64,000 nucleotides of DNA from Dipetalonema caudispina (GCA_013365325.1 JABVXV010000034.1:248001-312000), one strand, 5' to 3'; shown: positions 14,820 to 27,322, counted from the stretch's first letter. Numbers and translations: made by a program. The notes: generated by a model from the sequence alone, not told the origin.

Positions 14820-17466
14820 GTAGTAAAAATTGATATGTTAATTTTCAATGCAGAAACACATCACATATAAAAGAACAGGAACGGTGGGAATGAGTATGAT
14901 TCATTTTTGAAATAATTTTTATTCACTTTTTTTGATTGTATTAGATTTTAGTGAAATGGATGAGAAAACTTAAGATTCTATCCGTTTACATATACCACTG
15001 ATTCGATGTTGGTGCGTATCGGACTAATATCGGACTAAGAATAACGAGATTGTCTTGAATATTCTGGATGTAGTTCTACATATGGGTTATCGGATGATTG
15101 ATATAGCATAATGCTATCTTAACAAACAACTAGTCGGTAATGTTTTATGACAAGTACTTCAGAAATATAACTTGAGAGAGTACATTCAAGTAAATTTGTC
15201 CATGGAACATTATCATGGGTAGAAATTGTTCAATTTTTGATTCTCAATTCAATAGTAGGCCATCAGCTGATCGATTCCTAGCTTTTCGACCTTGTATATC
15301 ATCCGGAAAATATCTGCAAAACTATCTGATCACTTTTGTGTATTGCTGGAAATCTAAGATTTAATGCTTCCTGTAAATCATAACAATCTCATCTAACCAT
15401 AAAAATTTGATCCTGATCAATTCCAGAGTAAATTCTCTCAAATCTTGATAAATAATCTAATATTTTCCCACTTGTCGATATTATAGGGACGATGCATTCT
15501 TCATCAGTAAGTTCCACCCTAACATGATGGATGTGTTGTACAAAGTTTGGAAATTCAATACCAAATTTTTTACAACTTTTCGCTAGATGTTTTGTTTTAC
15601 ACTTAATTATGTATTTATTTGTTCAGCTTCTGCTCTTCCCCATACTTTCTTTTTTTTTTTGCTTCGAAAAGAACACCACACATACTTTTTGTGAATTCTC
15701 TTCCTTGTCCATATTACACTTTTATTTTGGGTCATAAGAACTGTCGACTATAACCGTGGCAAAAAAAAATCAGAAATTTTTCATTAAAATCTCAGCTGTT
15801 CTTTTCTTAAGAAATCAACTTTTTCTATGATTTAGAAATAATTGCAGGAATAAGTGTACTTTCAGTCGAGAGTGTGTTATTGTGAACCTTATCATTATAC
15901 AAGTTAAAGTAAGTAATGATTATAATCAGTAAACACATAGAGAAATACATTTTGGATCTACCTATAATATTTGAATGGCTTAGGAAGGAGGAGGAATTAC
16001 TTAGAAGTTGACGAATTCTGTTAGTATCGGAAATACTTTTGACTTAGAAACTATACTCATCTCTATCCCTCCATGCCACTTAAATGATCTATTTTCATAT
16101 TGCATTATATAATTTCGATATCTTATTATTTGTGGTATATGATTTGACATGGGATGTTAGATTGAAAGTGACTTTCACTTATGATGATCTTGTCTTAGGA
16201 TTTAATCATTAATTGCCCAAAGTTTTCCAACTGAAAATTTATGAACTCTTTTTTTACACCATATTTCGTCATTTGTGATGATACCCTTTATTGTGGAAAA
16301 TCCTTCATCATACTATGATCATATAAGAAAAAAGAATTCTCCATGTTTCTGAAGTAAAGTGCTAAAACATGAAATAGTGCTGAGCATCTGAGACCATGTA
16401 ATCATGATCAGCTGATGGTCTCGACCCACCCGCGTATTTTTGTTTGTTTCATAAAAAAATTTTTTCTTGTTCTGCAAGATATTTCGGAAATAATCCGAAT
16501 CATTTTAATTTCAATTACTGAGGACTAGTAATCTCACTATTGATATATAGGTTTGGGTAACTTGTTGTATACTTTTTAAGGTGTTCTGTAATTAGAACCA
16601 TCAAATTAGATGGTGTAACGTATTCTTGTTTGTTAAACTGAAGTAAGAACGAATTTTTGATTTATGCCACCTTTAACTTTCTTCTATTATTAAATTTTTG
16701 TTAAGTTATTCCTTTTGTAGCTATATTATAATCGATGAATGCACAAAGATTGCTACACTCTCTTTATTTAATAATATTAATTCAACTCAATGATGTACAC
16801 ATTTGGTAGACATAACCATAAAAGTTTAAATAATTGAATGAGTAAAGGAATACTCTAATGTTATACCTTAATTTGGTACGTTGATTGTGCCTTCATTTTC
16901 AGCTCTTCGCTGTGCAGTATGATAGGAATGATTAAAATGGGATAGTCGCATGTCACGGAAGTTACAATCAGACCGAATTACGTCATACTGGCCAGTGAAG
17001 AGCAGGTATTTCTGACAATTTACAACCTAATCAGTGATTAGATTAAATGTGAGTTAAATCATAATATTATTTACTAAAATCTTTGTATGTCTCTATCAAA
17101 CTCATAGTTTCGCTTTCAGCAGACGCTCTACATTCTTATGTATGAGTATTTCTTGCGATCATAGTTCTTCAACTCTCCCTTGTTATGATCTTGTTTGAAT
17201 AATGCTCGTTCTAACTTCTATTGAATTCGATGAAATATTTCGCCCAGAACTTCAGCCTTTGCTGTTTACACTTAATATTTTGCTAACATCATGTATTGAA
17301 AAAATATGTATTCATATCCTTTTAACACGATATTACTGTTATGTGGCTATGCCATTGCTAGGAGTTGTTGTTGAATGTTCTTTCCCTAATTTATTACTGT
17401 GCAATTTTCATGCGTTGTTGCTACTTGTATGCAAAAAGCATGAACCGATAGATAGAAAATACGTCC

Positions 17467-17549
17467 ATTTTGATTGATGAGAATAATGTCAACAATGTCA
17501 GCGTTCCAGTAAACAGTTGGAATGTTGACATTGTTCTCGCAATCAAAAT
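17467..17549. repeat. Imperfect inverted repeat (hairpin)
   Basis: The left arm from 17467 and the right arm ending at 17549 share ATTTTGATTG...GAGAA.AATGTCAACA...TTCCA in opposite orientation. The loop is about 9 bases (17509-17517) and the left arm has a 9-base insertion. A third partial copy in left-arm orientation is at 17636-17653. It may be a small foldback element. Confidence 0.55.
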
Positions 17550-18723
17550 AAACCGATTAAATAAATAGTCAGATAAGTGGTTCTAATGTCAATTAATTTT
17601 CATCAGACATTGTGCAACATTCAGCAATTTAAGTTCATTCTGATTGACGAGAAAGTTGTTGCCATTCACCCTACACACCCTCATCTGATCAATAGGGAAA
17701 CCGATAAATCGCAATGTTACATTTCATAAAATACATGACTTGTACTTTTATAACTGTTTGCTTGCATAACCATCAGTCTTTAGCACTACTCACTAATAAT
17801 TAGTTTCGAGAAATACTGAGATATGTTTGTAAAGGTCCCGAAAATTGCAGGAAGGAAAGAGGGGACATATAAATGTTTCTTTATTTTCAGCAAAACAAGT
17901 GAATTTGCTTCTGAATATTAATTCATTTTCTGTTTAATTTAGGAGTTAGATTTCTCTTCTTTATTATTATATTCAAGTAATAAAATAAATAGAATCCAGT
18001 AGAGATGGAAAGGGAAATGTTGACTTGCACTTTAACAGACCTTCAGCCTGAATTCAAATCAAATCTTTTCAGTGAATGTTGCGTATTATCCTTTCAGTGC
18101 CTCAATGAAATGTGAAAATTAAGTCGTATGGTGGTTTTTGTATCATTTTTTATCTTTTGATTGTAATCTTTCCACTACGTTCTTTCGTACTTTCAAAATG
18201 ATTTCCAACAAAATTTCTTCTTTTTTTCATCTTTAGAAACATTTATTATTTTTAAACAAAGCGCTTATAATTGAATTAATTCTAGCTGTAATGGAAAATA
18301 TGATTTATTTCCTTTTTCTTTCAATATATTTTTAATTACGCTCTCGATAAGCCTCATTTTTTGGGATTTTTCAACTTCTATTTCCACTAAATTTGACCTT
18401 CGCGCCACATTCTATTGGGTAAGATTGGATGACCCGAGCTGTTATTGATTTGTCTAATTATTAGAAAGATTACACACTCAATTTCATCGTCTGAAATCCA
18501 TCATCTATCCCACATATTCAACCATAAGGCGTCTTCCAAAATGACGTATTGTCATAATTCCTAATAATTATGTAAAGTCTTAAGTGCTGAAATTGGTGGT
18601 ATTATCTAAAATTAAAGTTTTTAGGATTTTACGAAGTCTTAGAAAACTTACATACACTTTGAATTTTTCGGTTTAGAATTTAGCTTGCTTATTTGTGGTT
18701 GCAAAATGAATAATATTTGATTA

Positions 18724-18729
18724 TTTCAG
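18724..18729 (+). promoter_or_regulatory. Probable trans-splice acceptor of the aquaporin gene
   Basis: TTATTTCAG ends 5 bases before the start codon. No upstream coding exon was found that would make it a normal intron acceptor. Confidence 0.5.
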
Positions 18730-18734
18730 ACATA

Positions 18735-20618
18735 ATGCATTATTTGGAACGTTTCAAAAAGCATGGTCGATTGGAAAAAGAGTTAGCTCGTAATTTGCTT
18801 GCTGAATTTTATGGTACCGCTCTTTTAAGAGTTCTGTTTTAATTTTGTTGAAATTTGAACTTTTTTGATATTATAAAGCTAATCTTTCCGTAAATAACTA
18901 CTGAAAGATCGTAGTTCTAACTGTTACTGATCGCTGTTTGTTTCTATATTTTAACGACCGAAGTTCACGGATATAACACTTCTTCCGGTTAATCATCCAA
19001 ACTAATAAGAGGATTTCTGTCATCTGAGTAGGAAATGAAATTTGATGAAGGATTTAGTTTATTGGCACTGGCGTGATGGCTCATTTCGTACTCAGTCGTG
19101 GGATATCGAGCTCTCTGATACAAATTAATATCGGTTGGGGACTGGCGATCGCACTAGCAGTTTATGTCGCATGGGAAACATCGGGTAAAGTTGTTCTCTA
19201 AGAAACAAATTCCTGATTCGTGTATTTCTGGGAAAGTTACAAATGTTTACTTTTTTATATTCCTTCTACTTTGAATATATGTCAAATTCTTCCAGCAACT
19301 AACTATCGTATCTCATTTAATAATTTCCACCCGACGCTGATCCTTCAGAACTGTTAAGTGTAAAAAGCTTACCAGGCTCCTTAGAAATATGTGGCAAGGA
19401 AGCTAATCTTCTCGGCACTGTTACATCGATTCTAGTTGGCCATAAAATTTAGACATGAACAATCGTTTTATAGCGACCGGTCATTCTATTTGCTGAAAGA
19501 TACCTTTAAATTTTTAGGTGGACATGTGAATCCGGCAGTAACAGCTGCCCTATTCATTCTTGGAAAGATATCTTTTGCTCACAGTCTTCTGTATTTCGTT
19601 GCACAGACGCTCGGTGCCGCATTTGGTGCAGGGATAATGTATATGGTTCATAGCGGTAAATTTCTTTTCATTTTCGAAGTATTTCAATTCCAATTTGATG
19701 AATTTTAGCTCCCTATATCTGTTCTTTGAGAGGGTTTAATAAAGTAAATGAAATTTAAATGGACACCCCGCAATCTTGTCCTTGTCGATATCTGTTCTTT
19801 GAGAGGATTTAATGAAGTAAATGAAATTTAAATAGACACCCCGCAACTTACAGAATTTTTGAAATTGTTATCATTTTCAGAGGCGATAAATGCTTTTGAT
19901 GGAGGTGTTCGGGCAATAAGTGGGCCAAATGCGACCGGAACAATTTTTGCATCATTCCCACAGGCTTATCTTTCTAATACTGGCGCCTTTATCGATCAAG
20001 TTTGTCTTTTTCATAAGATCGTCCCCTCAGCATAATCTGATAGCATGTTAATAAGTAACACAAGTAATGTCGAGTACAGTAATTTACAACTTTCACTTTT
20101 TATTTATGGTTTCAGATGGCTGGCACTAGTCTGATTGGCCTTTTCGTTGCATTTTGCTGTGAACCCAAGAATCAAATACCGAGAAATTTAATGCCAGCCC
20201 TTTTCGGTATAGTAGCAATGACCATTTCAATGTGTTGTGGTTTGAATATGGGTTCTCCGGTCAATCCAGCTAGCGATTTTGGTTCACGGATTTTTGCTTC
20301 TTTAATTGGTTATGGCACTCAGCTTTTTACGTTAGTGTTTTAATTTTCTTTCGATCTTAATTCTTTCTTCTAATATTTCTAGAATTTCCATGAATCTTAT
20401 ATCCAAATTCAGAAAATCTTCTTCGTTTCAGATTCCATCATTACTTTTTCCTCGTTCCATTATTGGCACCAATCGTAGGTGCTGTGATTGGAGCGTATTC
20501 CTATCAGTTTTTTATTGGTTTTCATATTCCGAAACCGGCAGCAACAAATGTCAACAACGACAAATGGGGAACGGATCAAGAAAACGGATTAAAGCAAGCT
20601 TCGGGAAGATTACTATGA
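18735..20618 (+). CDS. Aquaglyceroporin (MIP family channel) with altered selectivity filter
   Basis: Six plus-strand exons: 18735-18830, 19058-19184, 19518-19655, 19881-19999, 20116-20330, 20432-20618, giving 293 residues. Alignment from memory with mammalian AQP3 is good: LAEFYGT in helix 1, GHVNPAV as first NPA loop (79-81), QTLGAAFGAG, SGPNATGTIFASFP, and GSPVNPASDFGSR as second NPA loop (210-212). The aspartate after the loop (214) is the mark of glycerol-conducting members. Most striking is serine 213 where nearly all family members have the pore arginine. Known role of the family: passive flow of water and small solutes across the plasma membrane. The exon 1 donor (AGA|GTTCTG) is weak and puts an arginine in helix 1, so that junction is the least certain part. 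A likely AATAAA is at 20731-20736. Confidence 0.92.
19718..19848. repeat. Tandem duplication, period 73, in aquaporin intron 3
   Basis: The stretch starting TCTGTTCTTTGAGAG at 19718 recurs at 19791 with few differences, through the segment ACACCCCGCAA. Two copies lie wholly within the intron between exons 3 and 4. Confidence 0.8.
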
Positions 20619-20730
20619 CTAAGCGAGCAGTGTTGCTTCTCTTGTGAAGTAAAAAAAGATTCCGCACAGTTCCCACATCTTTTCCGATTTCAAAAGTAAA
20701 AAAAGCAGTCCTTTTATGTTTTAGAACTTC

Positions 20731-20736
20731 AATAAA
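20731..20736 (+). terminator. Polyadenylation signal of the aquaporin gene
   Basis: AATAAA 113 bases past the stop codon, the first canonical signal downstream. Confidence 0.55.
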
Positions 20737-21393
20737 CTGTATAAAAAGCGTAGCATGCATACATCTGCGAGACTTTCCGAAAGCGTCCTAAACAAAGCAA
20801 AAAATCATAATAATAATTGTGTTTTTATGTTCAACCAGTTCTTAATATTTTCATGTGCAACTATTTTCTGATATTTTTATCTCTAATCAATTTTTTATCT
20901 AAGTTCAAATGCAGTAGAGAAAGCCGCATCACAAAAACTGTTGCAAAAAAAACTCCTATTGTTCTTAGACTGGAATATGTTAAGCGTAAAATGAAACTTA
21001 GAAATAAATCGGGTCAATGTCAGAAAAATGAGTTTGATTTCGAATGTAAGTTGAGTACTCTTAACCAATATTTAGTCTGACTGAAATCGTATGGCTTGTC
21101 TTGCTATTCTTTTATTTAAGGACGCATTTCAAAATTTTTCAAATATTTATTTTGTCCGAAAAAAATATGTTTTTGGCACTATCTTCTAATAAAATAATGC
21201 GTCATGTGACAGTACTAACATTCGATTACAGCAATACCAGAATATGATATTGGTTGTGTGATATATTTCACCATACCCACATGTACCACAACAAATAAAC
21301 CAATCCACGAATAAGCTCGGTTTTTTATATATTAAGGTCCCATAATAACAACAAGCCGAACAATGTACAAATTCAAGTGAGTCCAATTAGATG

Positions 21394-21399
21394 TTTATT
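21394..21399 (-). terminator. Polyadenylation signal of urm-1
   Basis: AATAAA on the minus strand about 30 bases beyond the urm-1 stop codon. Confidence 0.6.
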
Positions 21400-21430
21400 A
21401 AACAGACATAAACAAGTAAAGGAAGATAAA

Positions 21431-21745
21431 TTATCCGCCATGTAGAGTAGAGATGAATGAAACGACATCACCATCCTCTAGGATTGTTTTAGGCCCTTGC
21501 AACAGATCCCAGTCCACTTCATTAACAAGTACCAATATTCCAGGTCGTACACCTTCGCCATCTTTATCCACTAATAGATGAGACCTTGATTTATCCGGTA
21601 TCAAGTTAACATTGATATATCGCACCAAATCACTAACTAATAATGGCCCCGATTCATTTGGCACCTGGATGTCGAATTTTTTCTGCATATCAAACAATGA
21701 TTCCGCACCACCAGAAAACTCGACTCCCAAACTTGTAACACCCAT
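21431..21745 (-). CDS. urm-1: Ubiquitin-related modifier 1 (URM1), sulfur carrier
   Basis: A complete single-exon frame of 104 residues on the minus strand. Landmarks are VEFSGGAESLFD near the N-terminus, RPGILVLVNEVDWDLL (about 67-82) and the C-terminal ISTLHGG ending in the diglycine needed for activation. Length matches the family (about 100 residues). As known for URM1, the C-terminal glycine is made a thiocarboxylate by an MOCS3/Uba4-type enzyme and passes sulfur to wobble uridine 34 of Lys, Glu and Gln tRNAs; it can also be attached to proteins. A TTTCAG acceptor (21753-21758) lies 7 bases before the ATG and AATAAA follows the stop closely. It is divergent to the RBM28-like gene and convergent to the aquaporin. 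Lack of introns is normal for so short a gene. Confidence 0.97.
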   Translation of the reverse strand: MGVTSLGVEFSGGAESLFDMQKKFDIQVPNESGPLLVSDLVRYINVNLIPDKSRSHLLVDKDGEGVRPGILVLVNEVDWDLLQGPKTILEDGDVVSFISTLHGG

Positions 21746-22623
21746 CTTTAGCCTGAAATCTGAACTTAGTTTCGTTAATTTCTTTCAGCACCGCTTGCCA
21801 TATAATAAACTTCTATATGTTAGAATCATATCAACTAGAGAAAAAAGTTCGTATTTATTAACTTATAACTTAAGAAAAATTATTCTTTATACTCAATATC
21901 TTGTGGTGAAAAATGCTATTCAGCTAATACTCCCAGTCATTGTTGCATAAACATTGCTCCAAAATGAATTCTAGCAACCTTTTTCCATGTAAAAAAGTTC
22001 AGCTCTTCTACTACAATCATTATCTCTCATCACCACACCCACCTTATCACTATCACCTACAACACGTACGAATCTCTCCCCACAACCTAAAGCGCCACTC
22101 AAAAAAAAAATTAACCTCACGTGAATACTTAACCTACTAAAATGCGGCCCATCATTATGTCACGTTTTGATCGGTTTTGAAATTCACTTAACTTCAGTTT
22201 TACTCTTCTTTTATGCGAAGGTGGATTGAGGGAGAGATGGTGACTATTATGGGTTTTTCAGGTTTTTTCGTAGTGATTGGGTCTCTTCATACATTTTATC
22301 CTAAAATAATCTATAATTTCCTATGTTATTTTTAATTTGAGACTCTTTCAACTAGGCATAATCTCGTACGACAGATCTGGCGAAAGTATTTCACTGAATT
22401 TTAATATAGTGACTATGAAAATAGGATTGTTATAATTAATCGAAAGAACATCTTATCTGGCTTATGAAAAGCAGGCACTGGCGATAATTGGAAGCTTAAC
22501 TAGTAGATGGATTGAATGGAATAATTAACATCATTTGAACTTAAGCTAAAGTCGTCTATTATTTCGATATTTTGAGGACTTTCAAGCTTGAGGCTGCTCT
22601 TGAATAATCTTAATATTGTTTAT
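21746..22623. other. Divergent promoter region of urm-1 and RBM28-like gene
   Basis: About 0.9 kb with no coding character. A stretch at 22010-22090 is rich in C, A and T on the plus strand with the short repeat pattern CAC/CCAC. I see no named regulatory motif. Confidence 0.5.
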
Positions 22624-22629
22624 TCACAG

Positions 22630-25600
22630 ATGACTGCAAAAAAAGACAGAAAAAAGAATTCTGCATATTTCGAGAATACTAAAGAGGTGAAGGATGAGAA
22701 GACTGAAATGCTTAGCGTGTCCAAATTCAACATAAAAAAAGTTAAGCGCGTTGAAGGAGACAAGTTTGATTCGCGGTGCAAATCATGGCGATTAATTGTG
22801 CGCAATTTGCCATTTAAGGTAGGTATCTCAAATTTTAGGTTTAGTTCTTAAATTTCAGCACTGTCAAAGGTTTTCTTTTTTTATTTGTCAATTAGAACTT
22901 TATGTTACATTATTGTATGATATAGCTACAGTTGCTTGTTATTGGCGATATCTTTTCCTCACGAATGATGTTATTCTAGTAGTTTCACACTGTGGTCTAA
23001 CTTCTTATGACCTCTTTTTTAGCATTGCATAATCTTTATTTGAAAGCCTTGAATATGAAAGGGACGGAAATATTGTATCATATTGAGTTATTATCCTCGA
23101 TTTCCAGACAACACAGGAGGATCTGCAAGCGGTATTTGGCGACATTGGTCCATTCACTGAAATTGTTTTGCCGAAATGCAAAGATAAGCGATTTCCAAAT
23201 TCGTGTGCTGGTTTTGCGTTTATTCAATTCCGGAAACGTCAGGATGCCGTGAAGGCCATCGAGGAATTAAATATGTCTGAGGTTGATTAAAATATTTTCC
23301 TAGGAAGCGTTTTTTTTTAAAAAAACTCTGTCATACTTTCAGAAAAAGATAAAGACAAAAGACTTTTTCAGATACTTGGGAGGAAAATCGCAGTCGACTG
23401 GGCTCTGTCGAAAGATACCTATGAGACAGCAGTACATGAAGGTCTGCCTTACAATTAGTTTGTGGAAGATAATGTTCATGGATACATATTTCCCATAATA
23501 CATTTCAATTTGCATATAAATGAAAGTGCTGTTTTTTTTATCATTTAAATTCTAAGCCGGGTTTACATGGCTGTCTGCTTTGTACGAGGAGAGATTCATG
23601 TGGAATAAAATTCATAGCTAAATTGCTGAGGTTATCCTCTTCTGGAACATATGTTATTTTCAGAGAAACAGGAAAACCAAAAAATTAAGGAAGAAATCAA
23701 AGAAGAGGTCAAGTCGGACGATGGTAGTATTATTGAGAAGGAAGAAAGGGATGATAGCGAAGTTAAGGAAGAAGTACTGAGCGAAAACTCATCTGATGAA
23801 GATATCCAGAAAGTTGAAAAAAAATTGGAAAAACCAACTGGACGAGAATTCAAGGAGGACAAAGCAGTATTGGAAGGACGCGTCGTATTTATCAGGTTAA
23901 TAGTTCTTTAGTGAAAATGGATGTGTTGAGGAATTTGTGGTTCCTTCTTCTGGAAGAGACAAAGTTTGTCGAAGGAAATAAAGAAACACGACACCAAACA
24001 TGGCAGGATTGGAACTAGCTATTCATTATTACTCCTCGGATTTGTGCTTTTGAATTCAAGACTATCAAAGTTTTGAATACAGCTGTATTAGTATTTCAGG
24101 AATTTGTCATACGAAACAACAGATAAAGCATTAAAGGAAGCTTTATCGAAATTTGGAAACATTTCACTGGCAATTCTTTGCTGTTACGCGGGTAGTGAAC
24201 ATCCAAAGGGAACCGCTTTTGTGCATTTCGAAACAGCTGATGGAGCGGAAAAATGCCTATCAGCCATTAATCAGGTGAGCTGTGTGACCATTTTCTAAAG
24301 TTTGATCGAAAAGTTTACATTGTTGATTTTTGGTAGTAATTCGAAAAGTTGCTAGACATGAAATGTTATGATTTAATTGAATTCCTATGGATCACATAAA
24401 TTCCTATGGGTCGCATAAAGATCTTTGTCTTCTAGCACTATTAACTCACAAGAGCTGCTTGATTACGTTCTGGGAGCAAGTTTGCCGTTTTGTCACCGGA
24501 TTTTAGCATCGATATTTTAGGCACCTGGTATTTTAATTGGTGGTCGTCGAATTTTCGGTCATCAGGCATTGCCTAGAAGCGAAGCAGCAAAAATTGAAAA
24601 GGTATCCATCAGCAAAGTTAGAGATGTTATTGGGAAAAATTAAGTTGAGGTGTGCTTGTTTTACGTGCATCGTCTATCTTTCCTTTCATGATTAGCTGGA
24701 TCAGGGTTATCATGTTCACAGCAAGTAATTTCCAAACCACTACAACTTGTTGTCCATGTATTATTCTGATATATTATATTTATTACAAATATCGCTTTTT
24801 TTTCAAGGAGAAACTGTCAAAAAATCCGAAAGACAAGCGAAATCTTTTCCTTCTACGTGCTGGTTTTGTACGACCTGGTACAACTGCTGCAGCTGGTATG
24901 AGTGAAACAGATGCTGATAAGCGTGCACGTTTGGCAGTAGCTGCACGTGAAAAGCTGAAAAATCTTCATATGTATGTTCTTTTTTTTGCGTTTTGTTGCA
25001 CTAACAACATGAAGTCATGTCGTAGGAGCTCTTGTTTATCATTGATTTGGACGTCTGATTCCTAATCTGCATTGATTTTTCTTTTGTATCATCAGTTTAT
25101 GAAATGCACTTTCACTTAGTTGCCGTTGTATGAATTACTGTGCTTATTTATAGGCTAAAATTTCTTTAAATTTAATTGAATAACATAAATCAAACCTTCG
25201 GAACTTGCTTTGGCAGGGCCACTACGAAAGCTATTGCTTTATCTTCTGAATTATAATTTTAAATAACTGGATCTGTTCTTATTACTAGCTCGCGTTAAAA
25301 TTTGATAAAGATCAAAGAGATGAAATTCAAGGTTATAGAATTACACTATGGTAAGTTAATGGAGCTAAATTTTCAGGTTTGTCTCTCCGACGCGTTTGGT
25401 TGTTCACAATTTACCAAAATCTTTAACCGATAAAGCCTTTAGATCATTGTGCTTTATTGCAGCTGGTAATCCGGATGCACAAATAACTGAGGTATATTTT
25501 CAAATTTGAGAAATTTGAATGTTTTGGTTCCTTAAGTTATTCAGCTCAAGCTTTCGCTTTGTCGAGGTATTTCGCAACACTTTTTGTCTGCCTTTCTGGG

Positions 25601-26551
25601 AGAAAACAGATTAAATGCTTCTCTTTATACACTATATCACGTGCTTCACTTCCATTGCTCTGAGTTCAAAAATTTGAGAATATATTTTCATTAGTACCTG
25701 GCTAAACTTTTAGTGTCGAATTTGGAGAGATAGAAATAAATTAAATGCATCTGGCGAAGCCATATCTCGAGGTTTTGGTTTCATCAACTTTTTGAGCCAT
25801 CAGGATGCATTATCAGCTATGAAGCACTTAAATAATAATCCGGATATATTCACGAAGGAAAAGGTTTAATTTAAATCTAAATTTTTCATTTTAAATAAAA
25901 TCTAGAAGTGAAAAGGCCGTTTTACTTATTCCTAAATTTACTTCATGTGATTTCGGTAAGTATCAATGTAATTACTTTTGGTAAAAAAGTTGGGAATGTA
26001 TAATGCGTCATTTTAAATATATTGTTTTTGTAAATCGGATGCTCAATAGACTACCTATTATTAACGAGCCTCTCTAACTAATTTCACATATTATTTGCAA
26101 TTAATTTTTAATATTTTCAGAGGCCTATTGTTGAGTTTTCTATTGAAAACCTGGTTGCTCTTCGGCTTCGTGATTCAAGACTGAAAAAATCACAACAGAA
26201 CCAATCGGGTAATGAACAATTATGTGGTAAGAATAAACGGGATTTAGAGCAAACAAAAAAGCATCTTTCGGCAGGCGGGCAGAAACCACTTCCTTCTAAT
26301 TTTGGACCCAAAATTCGAAAGAAAGATGCGAATATGAAAAAAGCTCAAGTAAGTATTCAGCAAGTTTTAATTCTACTTTTTCTGGGCTCACTTTCAAATT
26401 TTCCCTGTTCTCGATACGTTGATATTACTTATAGGTGAAAGGAAAAGTCGGCAAGAAAAGAAAACTGCAAACAAATATGTCTGAAGCAGTGTCGAAGAAG
26501 AAAAAGACAAGTTCCAAACAGCTTACGAAATATCTTGCCCTATCAGGCTGA
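22630..26551 (+). CDS. rbm-28: RBM28/Nop4-like nucleolar RNA-binding protein, three RRMs
   Basis: Eleven plus-strand exons: 22630-22818, 23108-23281, 23372-23441, 23664-23895, 24100-24274, 24521-24601, 24808-24971, 25377-25491, 25714-25863, 26121-26348, 26435-26551. All phases close, giving 564 residues. RRM1 spans about 54-133 (RLIVRNLPF; RNP1-like CAGFAFIQF). An acidic and basic coiled linker covers about 145-215. RRM2 is about 217-295 (VVFIRNLSY; KGTAFVHFE). RRM3 is about 366-450 (RLVVHNLPK; SRGFGFINF), preceded by the RBM28-typical RARLAVAAREKLKNLHMFVSPTRL and followed by KRPIVEFSIEN and a lysine-rich tail. The order and linkers match RBM28/Nop4, which acts in pre-60S ribosome assembly in the nucleolus. 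The ATG directly follows TTCACAG, so I start there rather than at an in-frame ATG 14 codons upstream (22588). Two AATAAA signals lie near 26863-26877. Confidence 0.92.
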
Positions 26552-27322
26552 TGTGATAATTTATGGTCATTTCAATGAATTCTGTAGGCTTAACTCGAAT
26601 ATTATGTTAATTAGTGAAGCTGATGTTTTGAATGACGTTTCCAAGCCCTCTAAACCCGTAGAAATTTCTTCAAGTCAACTTTTATCTGAAATAACAAAAG
26701 GAAGTGAGGAATGCTTTATATCTGCTTGGATTTTTAGATTGAAGCTGTTAACAAAATTTGTGGGTGGAAACTGGGATTTAAATTTGACAGACAAAGCTCT
26801 TTGATTTCGTTGTTGTGTTTCTGCTTCATTTTGTGGAAGGTCGCTATTTAAAATAATAACCTAATAAAGGAAATAAATTCGGTGTCAAATACGAAATGTT
26901 GTTTTTACTTCCTATTGTTTTGACAAGCCAAAAAAAAATCTCACTTATGAAAGCATGTTGTGGTAAAGTTACTGAATGCCATGAATTAGTTATTTAGATT
27001 TTTTTATTGTTGGCTTGTATTCGTAAAATAAAATAAAGTTGAGTGTTTAAAAAACTGATATGTATGGTATCCAAGGTGTTCAATTCCTCTTCACGTGGAA
27101 GATTATTTTTAGCGCGATTAGAAAACTTTTTAATTTTATATCCGAAGGGATTTTTCTTTTTTTTTTAATTCATATTTCCTAATTCAAGGGAAGTAACCAA
27201 CAAAACCTTGGAAATGATGTTTTCAAGTCCCGAGATAGCTGATTTTCTTGTTATACTTACATTCGCCAATAAATTCAATTGTTAGAATTATTAACGGTTT
27301 TTTTTTTTCTTTTTTTTTATAG
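26552..27322. other. 3' region of RBM28-like gene and spacer
   Basis: Holds the 3' UTR with AATAAA at 26863-26868 and 26872-26877. A short open frame starts within it (ATG near 27060) but has no support. A long T-rich tract near 27300-27320 leads into a splice-bounded exon. Confidence 0.5.
26863..26877 (+). terminator. Polyadenylation signals of RBM28-like gene
   Basis: Two AATAAA hexamers, 26863-26868 and 26872-26877, about 310 bases beyond the stop. Confidence 0.5.

Larger units (their letters stand above)
14229..18723. other. Intergenic region between divergent xpc-1 and aquaporin
   Basis: About 4.5 kb that should hold both promoters. No convincing exon is visible. It holds a degenerate short repeat cluster (14718-14819), an imperfect hairpin (17467-17549) with a third partial copy at 17636-17653, and a short inverted pair GAGACCAT / ATGGTCTC near 16391-16420. 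A 91-codon open frame at 17202-17477 shows no family resemblance or splice support. Confidence 0.6.
20619..21430. other. Convergent 3' region of aquaporin and urm-1
   Basis: Contains AATAAA for the aquaporin (20731-20736, plus) and for urm-1 (21394-21399, minus). The open frame at 20817-21080 has no splice support and no recognisable domain, so I treat the region as 3' UTR and spacer. Confidence 0.55.

Noticed and set aside
17202..17477. 91-codon frame upstream of the aquaporin gene
   Set aside because: No recognisable domain, no splice signals, and it ends at a hairpin repeat.
20817..21080. 87-codon frame between aquaporin and urm-1
   Set aside because: Lies downstream of the aquaporin poly(A) signal, has no start or acceptor support and no family match.
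26535..26804. 89-codon plus-strand frame overlapping the end of the RBM28-like gene
   Set aside because: It begins inside the last RBM28 exon in another frame, has no splice or start support, and lies in the 3' UTR before the AATAAA signals.
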